Positions 1-5,096 of a DNA stretch of 6,673 bases are shown here, piece after piece. Within the stretch, counting starts at the first letter, position 1. Every line of letters starts with the position of its first letter. Source of the DNA: an uncultured Clostridia bacterium (GTDB lineage: Bacteria > Bacillota > Clostridia > Oscillospirales > Ruminococcaceae). Below the pieces are notes generated by a model that saw nothing but the letters and a program-made list of their open reading frames with translations, searched no databases and was not told where the DNA came from. The position numbers and the translations under genes were made by a program. The DNA is taken from assembly GCA_947302065.1 (NCBI GenBank), contig CAMYUO010000109.1, positions 1-6,673 of the forward strand, given 5' to 3'.

Positions 1-4
1 CACT

Positions 5-541
5 ATGAACTACGCCGAAATAAAAAACTATGACATCGCAAACGGCTTGGGAGTGCGTGTTTCCCTGTTCGTCTCAGGCTGTACCCACCACTGCAAAGGC
101 TGCTTCAACCCGATGACGTGGGATTTCTCCTACGGCAAACCGTTCACACAGGCAGTGCAGGACGAGCTGCTCGAAATGCTCTCGCCATCGTATATCGACG
201 GGCTGACCCTGCTCGGCGGCGAACCGTTCGAGCCTGAAAATCAGCGTGCCCTGCTGCCGTTCGTCAAAGCGGTCAGACAACAGTACCCCGACAAAAACAT
301 ATGGTGCTACACAGGCTATAAGCTCGATGAGGAGCTGCTCAGACCAAGCCAAGCAAGATGCGAGGTGACAGACGAGCTGCTGTCGCTCATCGACGTGCTC
401 GTTGACGGCGAGTTCATCGAGGAGCAGAAAAATATCTCCCTGTCTTTCCGTGGTTCCGAAAACCAGCGCCTTATCGACCTGCCGACCACCCTGCAAACGA
501 GCAGCATCAAACTTATCAATGAAAAATACGACCTGAGATAA
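5..541 (+). CDS. nrdG: Anaerobic ribonucleoside-triphosphate reductase activating protein (radical SAM activase)
   Basis: This cytoplasmic radical SAM enzyme should use S-adenosylmethionine and a [4Fe-4S] cluster to install the glycyl radical on the class III ribonucleotide reductase NrdD, allowing dNTP synthesis without oxygen. Visible in the 178 residues are the cluster motif CTHHCKGC (Cys26, Cys30, Cys33), the SAM-binding GGEP motif at 71-74, the DVLVDGEF segment at 130-137 and the FRGSENQR stretch at 148-155, all typical of NrdG. Length fits a family of roughly 150-180 residues. The start gives a canonical N-terminus (MNYAEIKNYDIANG), but only four bases lie upstream, so no ribosome binding site can be judged. 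nrdD usually sits directly upstream and is presumably just outside the window. One oddity: the usual NGPG near residue 13 reads NGLG here (Leu15). A shared terminator follows 31 bases after the stop. Confidence 0.95.
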   Translation: MNYAEIKNYDIANGLGVRVSLFVSGCTHHCKGCFNPMTWDFSYGKPFTQAVQDELLEMLSPSYIDGLTLLGGEPFEPENQRALLPFVKAVRQQYPDKNIWCYTGYKLDEELLRPSQARCEVTDELLSLIDVLVDGEFIEEQKNISLSFRGSENQRLIDLPTTLQTSSIKLINEKYDLR

Positions 542-545
542 TACT

Positions 546-568
546 TTTTCGGCAAAAATATCCGAAAA
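546..568. repeat. Small inverted repeat after nrdG
   Basis: TTTTCGG (546-552) and CCGAAAA (562-568) are perfect 7-bp complementary arms around a 9-base A-rich loop. The repeat starts five bases after the nrdG stop and precedes the stronger terminator stem. It could be an extra 3' end stem, but it is AT-rich and may have no function. Confidence 0.4.
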
Positions 569-572
569 CAAC

Positions 573-613
573 AAACGGGGAAAACTCACTTCCGAGCTTT
601 CCCCGTTTTTCTT
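573..613. terminator. Bidirectional intrinsic terminator between nrdG and the convergent membrane-protein gene
   Basis: AAACGGGGAAA (573-583) pairs perfectly with TTTCCCCGTTT (598-608), and CTC/GAG (585-587, 594-596) can extend the stem inside the loop. On the + strand the stem runs into TTTTTCTT, giving a good nrdG terminator. On the - strand it begins only a few bases after the stop codon of the 612-1094 gene, and the exit side reads TTTGTTGTTTTC, so it can serve both converging genes. Confidence 0.88.
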
Positions 614-1094
614 ATCCGAATACCAGACCTGCGAGCAGGAAAACCGAAAACCCTGCTGTGCACAATCCCATAAGTATCGTTCCCGTTATCACTATCACGA
701 CGCTGTGGCGGTCAAACACCAGCCGCTTGCTGCCCAGCTTCGCTATTCTCACAAAACACTCCTTGCTTTCGTATATCTTCCTGCTCATCAGCCGTTCCGC
801 AGGAAACCAGTTGCGCACCCGCTCGCCGTCCACCTCGTAAAATGCAAATGTTGAAAGCATCTTGTCCGCCTGCGGCTCGTCATCGTCTTTCTTCTTATCT
901 TTAACAATCTCTATGAGCTTTGCAGGGTGCTTTTTCGAGAGCAGGAGCATCACTGCGCAAAATATAAAAAACAGCAGGCACAGACCTGTGAGCGCCGCCA
1001 ATATTATCTGGAATATCGTAAGTATCGTCATTATCTCGACACCGAGAAGAAACAGCATCCCGAAAAATGCCGCCGCACCGATTAATATGACCAT
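612..1094 (-). CDS. Small membrane protein of unknown function with three predicted helices
   Basis: I do not recognise this 160-residue protein with certainty. Hydrophobic stretches at about 3-19 and 22-52 suggest two N-terminal membrane segments. A charged soluble part follows (about 53-129, with a KDKKKDDDE run at 65-73), then a third hydrophobic segment at about 131-158. The soluble part carries FYEVDGERVRNWFP (85-98) and KRLVFDRHSVV (123-133). This layout, a small extramembrane domain between helices with a DRHS-type return to the membrane, resembles DUF3592-like proteins, but that is a weak inference made by eye. The start is well supported: AGGAGG (1101-1106 on the + strand as CCTCCT) lies 6 bases upstream of the ATG, and an extended -10 promoter lies directly behind it. 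The gene is divergent from the GNAT-HAD fusion and converges on nrdG. Confidence 0.8.
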   Translation of the reverse strand: MVILIGAAAFFGMLFLLGVEIMTILTIFQIILAALTGLCLLFFIFCAVMLLLSKKHPAKLIEIVKDKKKDDDEPQADKMLSTFAFYEVDGERVRNWFPAERLMSRKIYESKECFVRIAKLGSKRLVFDRHSVVIVITGTILMGLCTAGFSVFLLAGLVFG

Positions 1095-1115
1095 GCTCTC
1101 CCTCCTCTCACCGTT

Positions 1116-1144
1116 ATTGTATCACATCGCCCTGCGCCTGTCAA
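1116..1144 (-). promoter_or_regulatory. Sigma-A-type promoter for the small membrane protein
   Basis: Reading leftward, the -35 is a perfect TTGACA (TGTCAA at 1139-1144 on the + strand), the spacer is exactly 17 bases, and the -10 is TGATACAAT (1116-1124), an extended -10 with one mismatch from TATAAT. Transcription would start near 1109, leaving a leader of about 15 bases that consists mostly of the ribosome binding site. Confidence 0.85.
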
Positions 1145-1153
1145 CAGTTGACA
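1139..1153. promoter_or_regulatory. 15-bp dyad joining the two divergent -35 boxes; candidate operator
   Basis: TGTCAACAGTTGACA is a perfect inverted repeat with 7-bp arms around one central base. Each arm contains the complete -35 hexamer of one of the two divergent promoters, and the hexamers are only 3 bp apart. RNA polymerase could hardly occupy both at once, and a dimeric regulator bound here would control both genes. The operator role is inference, because the symmetry might simply follow from two consensus -35 boxes placed back to back. Confidence 0.6.
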
Positions 1154-1179
1154 CAGCCGCAAATGCGTGGTATCATTGA
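1148..1179 (+). promoter_or_regulatory. Sigma-A-type promoter for the GNAT-HAD fusion gene
   Basis: A perfect -35 TTGACA (1148-1153), a 17-base spacer and TATCAT (1171-1176) preceded by TGG (1168-1170) make an extended -10 promoter with a single mismatch from consensus. Transcription would start near 1183, leaving about 24 bases before the ATG at 1207. The leader holds only a weak ribosome binding site (AAAGAGTGA, about 1194-1202). Confidence 0.85.
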
Positions 1180-1206
1180 GAGAGAATATCAGAAAAGAGT
1201 GATTAT

Positions 1207-2391
1207 ATGAAGCTTTTGGAACTGCACAGCGGCGATGTCCGCCTTGCAGAGATAGACCGTATATATCAGGAAGCGTTTCCGCCCGAGGAGCGTTTTCCGC
1301 TTGAAATACTTATGCGCCTTGCCGACAAAGGCATATTCGATGTTTATGCACTTTGCGAAGATGAAAGCACCGTCGGCATGCTCGTTATCTCGGTCAACGA
1401 AAAGACCGAGTACATATGCTTTTTTGCTGTTGATAAGTCCCGCCGTGGTAACGGTCTCGGCAGTGAAGCGCTGAGGCTCGCCTGCTCGCTTTATCCCGAC
1501 AAGCAGATAGTTGTCGAGATAGAAGCTCTCGACCCATCTGCGCCGAATTTCGACCAGCGCAAGCGCCGTGAGGGTTTTTATCTTCGCCACGGTTTCACCC
1601 ACACCGACAGGTATATCCGCTACTGCGGTGTGACCTATGAACTGCTGTATTCGGGTGCGGAAACTTACGACTATGCGTCGTTTGAACGCATAATGGAATC
1701 ACGCCGTGGAAATGATTTTCAGCCTGTATTTTTCAGCGCAAAGCAATATTCAACTTACATTTTCGACCTTGACGGCACGCTGCTCGACACGCTGACCGAC
1801 CTGACAAACAGCGCAAACTATGCTGTTTTGAGCGTCGGATGCCCTGCGCATACGAAAGATGAGGTTTGTTCATTTGTCGGAAACGGCATCAAAAAACTCA
1901 TGAAAAGAGCTCTGCCCGCCGATGCGTCAGACGAGATGTTCGAGACCGCTTTTTCAAATTTCAAGGCGCATTACAAAGACCACTGCCTTGACAACACCCA
2001 GCCTTATCCGCATATCATGGATATGCTGCGCAAGCTCAAAGCAAGCGGCAAAAAGGTCGCTGTCGTTTCAAACAAGGCGGATTTTGCGACGAGAGAGCTT
2101 TGCAATGATATTTTCGGTGAGCTTGTCGATTTCTGTGCCGGTGAAAAAGAGGGCGTGCAGCGCAAGCCTGCGCCCGACACTGTCCTCAAAGCTATGGACT
2201 TTCTCGGGTCAAAGCCCGGGGAGTGCGTTTACATCGGTGACTCTGATGTTGACATCAAGACCGCCTCAAATGCCGGTATCGACTGCATCAGCGTTCTGTG
2301 GGGTTTCCGCAGTGAAAAGTTCCTCACCGAAAACGGTGCAAAGACCTTTGCGCAAACCCCGAACGAGATTCTTTTGCTTACATTACTTTAA
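1207..2391 (+). CDS. Bifunctional fusion: GNAT N-acetyltransferase domain plus HAD-family phosphatase (phosphoglycolate-phosphatase-like)
   Basis: Two enzyme domains lie in one 394-residue frame. Residues 1 to about 155 are a GNAT acetyltransferase: FFAVDKSRRGNGLG (72-85) holds the acetyl-CoA pyrophosphate-binding loop R80-G81-N82-G83-L84-G85, followed by the helix SEALRLA. Residues about 182-394 are a HAD phosphatase with all four motifs: FDLDGT with nucleophile Asp187 and acid/base Asp189, VVSNK with Ser288, Lys320 in RKPAPD, and GDSDVD with Asp345 and Asp349. The stretch between motifs I and II (about 200-270) fits a helical C1 cap, as in Gph-type phosphatases. Substrates of both halves are unknown; phosphoglycolate or a similar small phosphate ester is the family-based guess. 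Met163 could in principle start the HAD half alone, but no ribosome binding site precedes it. All catalytic residues are present, so neither half looks decayed. Confidence 0.92.
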   Translation: MKLLELHSGDVRLAEIDRIYQEAFPPEERFPLEILMRLADKGIFDVYALCEDESTVGMLVISVNEKTEYICFFAVDKSRRGNGLGSEALRLACSLYPDKQIVVEIEALDPSAPNFDQRKRREGFYLRHGFTHTDRYIRYCGVTYELLYSGAETYDYASFERIMESRRGNDFQPVFFSAKQYSTYIFDLDGTLLDTLTDLTNSANYAVLSVGCPAHTKDEVCSFVGNGIKKLMKRALPADASDEMFETAFSNFKAHYKDHCLDNTQPYPHIMDMLRKLKASGKKVAVVSNKADFATRELCNDIFGELVDFCAGEKEGVQRKPAPDTVLKAMDFLGSKPGECVYIGDSDVDIKTASNAGIDCISVLWGFRSEKFLTENGAKTFAQTPNEILLLTLL

Positions 2392-2404
2392 CGCCGCAGC
2401 GGCG
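2392..2404 (+). other. Short GC-rich hairpin directly after the fusion gene stop
   Basis: CGCCGCAGCGGCG starts on the base after the stop codon. It can form CGCC/GGCG with a five-base loop and is followed by ATAAAAAA, not by T residues, so it is not a terminator on the + strand. It may protect the 3' end of the message, or it may be incidental. Confidence 0.3.
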
Positions 2405-2415
2405 GCATAAAAAAC

Positions 2416-2453
2416 AGACGGTCAGGAATGGTTCCCGACCGTCTTTGTTGTTT
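2416..2453. terminator. Bidirectional intrinsic terminator between the GNAT-HAD gene and the lipoprotein gene
   Basis: AGACGGTC (2416-2423) pairs with GACCGTCT (2437-2444). After one mismatch the stem continues as GGAA (2425-2428) with TTCC (2432-2435) around a TGG loop. The right side exits into TTTGTTGTTT and the left side is AAAAAAC, which becomes a T-run on the - strand, so the element can end both converging transcripts. Confidence 0.9.
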
Positions 2454-2480
2454 ATATTAGCTTAGTGAGCTGGCTGAATA

Positions 2481-3110
2481 TTACTCAGCTGCTGGCTCCG
2501 CTGCCTGCTGCTCAGCTGGCTGCTCCTCGCCGCCCTGAGTTGCCTCAGTCTGCTGCTCCTCTGCAGGAGGTGTGAATGAAGGATCCTTAGAAAAAACGAG
2601 GAATGCATCGTCGCCAACCTTAGATGTGATGGTCTCGCCCTCGATATTCATAGCAGTAACTTCGCCCTTCTCATCCTTAGCGTTGAGTGTTGTACCGTCA
2701 ACAGTGTATGTACCCTTTTCCTGCTTACCACCGCCGTATGTTACGATAGAACCGTCCTCGTTGAGTACCATTGATGCCTTATATGCATCAGCTGTTGTAC
2801 CGTTTGCCTGTGCAAGCTCATCAAGAGTGATCTCCTGATCGCCTTTCTTAGCACCTGAAACTGTCCATGCGCCTACGAGAGCAGATGCATCTACATTTGT
2901 GCCTGCTGCAGAGCTGTCAGCTGTGCTCTCTGCTGCAGAAGAATCTGCTGCGGAGCTGTCTGCTGCGCTGCTGTCAGCTGCAGAAGAAGACTCTGCTGCG
3001 CTGCTGGAAGAAGCCTTGCTGCTTGAATCAGACTTGCTTGAGCTGTCGCCGCAAGCTGCGAATGACATAACCATTGCTACTGCGAGAATACCTGCGATAA
3101 TTTTTTTCAT
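2481..3110 (-). CDS. Putative surface lipoprotein with Ser/Ala-rich spacer and small beta-rich domain
   Basis: The 209-residue precursor starts with a lipoprotein signal peptide: Lys2-Lys3, a hydrophobic core, then MSFAAC with Cys20 as the probable lipidation site (Phe at -3 is a little unusual). Residues 22-69 are a disordered Ser/Ala/Asp spacer containing repeated ADSSA units. Residues about 75-176 form one compact domain with alternating polar and hydrophobic stretches (LVGAWTV at 79-85, GTYTVDGTTL at 133-142, FLVFSKD at 170-176), which looks like a small beta-barrel or lipocalin-like fold; this is inference from pattern only. The tail (180-209) is rich in Glu, Gln, Ala and Pro. The product should sit on the outer face of the cell membrane; its function is unknown. 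The start is supported by AAAGGAG (3120-3126, - strand), 9 bases before the ATG, and by the promoter at 3210-3238. Confidence 0.88.
   Translation of the reverse strand: MKKIIAGILAVAMVMSFAACGDSSSKSDSSSKASSSSAAESSSAADSSAADSSAADSSAAESTADSSAAGTNVDASALVGAWTVSGAKKGDQEITLDELAQANGTTADAYKASMVLNEDGSIVTYGGGKQEKGTYTVDGTTLNAKDEKGEVTAMNIEGETITSKVGDDAFLVFSKDPSFTPPAEEQQTEATQGGEEQPAEQQAAEPAAE
2904..3044 (-). repeat. Ser/Ala-rich coding repeat of the lipoprotein spacer
   Basis: This stretch encodes residues 23-69, in which five-residue units of the ADSSA or AESSS type recur. The DNA units are about 15 bases long but use mixed serine codons (AGC, TCT, TCC), so the repeat is clearer in protein than in DNA. It probably acts as a flexible wall-spanning linker, and unit number may vary between strains. 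Confidence 0.7.
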
Positions 3111-3134
3111 AGTGAAAAACTCCTTTCAAAAATA

Positions 3135-3178
3135 ACAGACATTACCGTGGACAGACATTTGACCGTTCCCACGGCGGT
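3135..3178 (-). other. Structured 5' leader of the lipoprotein mRNA
   Basis: Between the promoter and the ribosome binding site, CCGTGG (3145-3150) and CCACGG (3169-3174) can form a 6-bp stem with an 18-base loop. ACAGACATT occurs twice (3135-3143 and 3151-3159), each copy followed by ACCGT after zero or two bases. A second pairing, ACCG with CGGT inside the same leader (3162-3165 with 3175-3178), would compete with the main stem. I do not recognise a known riboswitch, and a regulatory role is only a possibility. Confidence 0.4.
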
Positions 3179-3209
3179 ATTATTCCTTAGAACAATCTTA
3201 CCGTTTTGT

Positions 3210-3238
3210 ATAATAACATGTATTGTGGGAAATGTCAA
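3210..3238 (-). promoter_or_regulatory. Sigma-A-type promoter for the lipoprotein gene
   Basis: Reading leftward, a perfect -35 TTGACA (3233-3238) is followed by a 17-base spacer and TGTTATTAT (3210-3218), an extended -10 with one mismatch. The start point near 3203 gives a leader of about 92 bases. Confidence 0.85.
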
Positions 3239-3266
3239 TAAACTGCGTGAAGCTTTGTACACATTG

Positions 3267-3287
3267 ACATATTCCTGTTAAATATGT
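3267..3287. promoter_or_regulatory. Inverted repeat upstream of the lipoprotein promoter; candidate regulator site
   Basis: ACATATT (3267-3273) and AATATGT (3281-3287) are perfect 7-bp arms around a 7-base spacer. The repeat lies about 30-50 bases beyond the lipoprotein -35 box, where an activator could bind. The region is AT-rich, so chance is a real alternative. Confidence 0.35.
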
Positions 3288-3357
3288 ACGAATAATTGTG
3301 CAATATTATGTTGGATTTGCTAACATTATTTTCCGCCTGTTTGAGCATAAAATATGA

Positions 3358-3384
3358 CGGCAGAGGTGATATTTTCCTCTGCCG
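3358..3384 (-). terminator. Intrinsic terminator of the O-antigen-ligase-family gene
   Basis: CGGCAGAGG (3358-3366) pairs perfectly with CCTCTGCCG (3376-3384) around a 9-base loop, starting 18 bases after the stop codon. On the - strand it exits into TCATATTTTATG, an imperfect T-run. On the + strand it is followed, after six bases, by eight T residues, so it may also stop any rightward transcript in this gap. Confidence 0.75.
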
Positions 3385-3402
3385 CCTGAATTTTTTTTGA
3401 TA

Positions 3403-4944
3403 TTATGCTTCTTCTGCTTTTTTCTCAGCCTTTGACTTCTTAGCTGATGATATCTTGCCTGCAGCGAAATAGCTCCAGCCGATACCGCAAAGAATGAAGA
3501 AATATGGTGACGAATAGTTGCTGCCGCTGTTGAAGAACGCCTGAACAAGATAGCCGGTCATTGCAGCCAGCAAGCCGAGCGGTACCCAGCACACAGCCTT
3601 TTCGTCCTTGAAATGCTGACCTGCTGCCGAGCACATCTTTTTGAGCGTAACGAGCAGGAACGCAGCATAGAGCACAAGACACAGTATACCACGCTGCATG
3701 GAAATGTCGAGATACTCGTTGTAGGAACGGTCAACGACCTTGCAGCCGAGGTTATACATCTCAGCCCAGTTATCAGGGCCTGTACCCGTTATAGGATGCT
3801 GCTGTGTAACATAAGCGCCGTCGCTCCACAGATACGGATAGATCCAGTCCTCGATATCATTACGCGGTGTACCGATAGACATACGGTAGAACGAGTCGGT
3901 GTTGATGATCTCCTCATCTCTGAGTTCGGATGCGCCCGAAAGAATGAGCGCTAATACGCAGCCTGCTGTGACAACGATCGCTGAAAGTGCGATGATCAGA
4001 GGCTTATGCTGCTTTTTCTTTGCAGATGCAACGATCGAAACGATAACGACAGTCAGCGCAGCTGCACTGATGCCGATGATACCGACGATAGTTTTTGTCT
4101 GCACAGCCGCAGCTGCACTTGCAAGTGCGGAAATGCCGTAGAATATCTTTTTCTTGCCGGAGTTTTCAAAAGCCAGACCCGAGCAAGCGAGACCGAACAC
4201 GATAGTCATTACCGCTGCGAGAGCGAACGGTGTTATCATCAGACCTGTTGCGGGCTGTGCCTTATCAAAGATACCGTGACCGGAGATATAGATCTCGTTT
4301 TGTGACATCGGTGTTTCGCCTGCACGCAGGTAGAGATCCCTGAACTTGTTCGGGAGAATGTCGTAAAGTCCCGGAACTGTCTGCAGGATACCGATAACGG
4401 CATTGAACAGACCGATCGAAACGATAAAGTCTGTGAATCTGAGGCGCCACTTATCGCCCGTGACAGCCATACCTGCGGCAAAGAATCCCCAATAAGCGAG
4501 GATAGTGAGCAGGCCCTCTGATCTGTCGAGGTAGCCCAGGAATGCGGTGCTTATATTGCCGGATGCGAACATCGACCATGCCGAGACGGCAATGACGAGC
4601 ACGATTATCGCAAGCGAGCGGTTTTTGCCGATAACGATCTCCTTTTTCATTCTTCCGACGAGGAAGAACCAGAAACCGATAAGACCTGCGCCGATAACAA
4701 GTATGCTGACATAGTTTGCAAACATATCATCGGCATATTTTCTTACATTATCTTCGTCGATAAAATCGAAAGTATGCTGTGCTATCGTGTATGGGATATT
4801 TATGAGAAACAGTATACCGATAGCGATTATGCTGTATATTCCGCAGAACTTATAGGTCTGCTCCTTGGACATATTTAGTATGAAATCCGACTTTTCAGTC
4901 GTGCCGAATAAGTGTTTCCTTTGTTCGGTCTTTTTTTCAGCCAT
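3403..4944 (-). CDS. O-antigen ligase / polymerase family (Wzy_C-type) multi-spanning membrane protein
   Basis: This 513-residue protein has about ten to twelve hydrophobic segments (for example about 34-52, 77-96, 109-127, 145-162, 171-190, 233-257, 288-307, 315-336, 417-436, 452-470, 479-497). Family marks are GYLDRSEGLLTILAYW at 137-152 and, in a large outside loop (about 337-416), HPITGTGPDNW at 383-393 followed by SYNEYLDISMQRGI at 407-420. Members polymerise or transfer undecaprenyl-linked glycans on the outer side of the membrane. In a Gram-positive cell the acceptor would be a capsule, wall polysaccharide or glycosylated surface protein; the actual substrate cannot be read from sequence. 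The tail is Lys/Glu-rich (499-513). The ATG at 4944 has only a weak ribosome binding site (AGG four bases upstream and GGGGG farther off); Met25 has none. It lies 152 bases after rny but behind a strong terminator, and no glycosyltransferase gene is next to it. Confidence 0.9.
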   Translation of the reverse strand: MAEKKTEQRKHLFGTTEKSDFILNMSKEQTYKFCGIYSIIAIGILFLINIPYTIAQHTFDFIDEDNVRKYADDMFANYVSILVIGAGLIGFWFFLVGRMKKEIVIGKNRSLAIIVLVIAVSAWSMFASGNISTAFLGYLDRSEGLLTILAYWGFFAAGMAVTGDKWRLRFTDFIVSIGLFNAVIGILQTVPGLYDILPNKFRDLYLRAGETPMSQNEIYISGHGIFDKAQPATGLMITPFALAAVMTIVFGLACSGLAFENSGKKKIFYGISALASAAAAVQTKTIVGIIGISAAALTVVIVSIVASAKKKQHKPLIIALSAIVVTAGCVLALILSGASELRDEEIINTDSFYRMSIGTPRNDIEDWIYPYLWSDGAYVTQQHPITGTGPDNWAEMYNLGCKVVDRSYNEYLDISMQRGILCLVLYAAFLLVTLKKMCSAAGQHFKDEKAVCWVPLGLLAAMTGYLVQAFFNSGSNYSSPYFFILCGIGWSYFAAGKISSAKKSKAEKKAEEA

Positions 4945-5058
4945 TTTACCTGACCCCCAATGTCACGTATTTTAGTTGTAAAATCAGTTCTTTCCGCTGT
5001 GGTGCGGTCGCTGATATGCGGCAGATGAAAAATTAAATGATTTACTCAACTGCCTGTT
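4945..5058 (-). other. Upstream region of the ligase gene, no clear promoter
   Basis: A promoter is expected here because rny is terminated just upstream. The best -10-like box is TAAAAT (4969-4974, - strand), but the bases 17 upstream (GCGGAA) do not match a -35 box. Regulation by another sigma factor or an activator, or readthrough from rny, remains possible. Confidence 0.35.
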
Positions 5059-5086
5059 AAAAAAGCGGACAAAACGAATTGCCCGC
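5059..5086 (-). terminator. Intrinsic terminator of rny
   Basis: On the - strand, GCGGGCAA pairs with TTGTCCGC (5065-5072 with 5079-5086) as eight pairs including one G-U, around a 6-base loop, and runs directly into TTTTTTAA. It begins 10 bases after the rny stop codon and should largely separate rny from the ligase gene. Confidence 0.88.
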
Positions 5087-5096
5087 CTTATTTTTG

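Larger units (their letters stand above)
3239..3402. other. AT-rich intergenic stretch between the lipoprotein promoter and the ligase gene
   Basis: No coding frame, tRNA or known RNA family is evident here. It holds the 7-7-7 inverted repeat (3267-3287), the terminator hairpin of the ligase gene (3358-3384) and an A/T tract at 3391-3398 next to the ligase stop codon. The rest, about 3288-3355, shows nothing I can assign. Confidence 0.5.

Noticed and set aside
74..589. 171-codon frame on the - strand across nrdG
   Set aside because: It is antisense to a clearly conserved nrdG, runs into the shared terminator region and shows no recognisable motif.
1922..2410. 162-codon + strand frame inside the fusion gene
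   Set aside because: It overlaps the HAD domain in another frame, is basic and low in complexity, and has no ribosome binding site.
2473..2489. GCTGA/TCAGC inverted repeat around the lipoprotein stop codon
   Set aside because: The stem is only 5 bp with no following T-run, in repetitive GCTG-rich sequence, so it is most likely incidental.
2867..3135. Leu/Ser/Ala-rich frames on the + strand
   Set aside because: They mirror the Ser/Ala repeat of the lipoprotein; the composition follows from GCT/GCA/CTG repeats, not from a real gene.
3264..3398. Possible + strand small RNA: TTGACA at 3264-3269 and a hairpin at 3358-3384 followed by eight T residues
   Set aside because: No acceptable -10 box is found 16-18 bases after the TTGACA (TACGAA at best), and the T-run is six bases away from the stem. 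The hairpin is better explained as the ligase terminator.
4961..4966. GTGACA on the - strand as a -35 box for the ligase gene
   Set aside because: Seventeen bases downstream falls on the start codon itself, leaving no room for a -10 box or leader.
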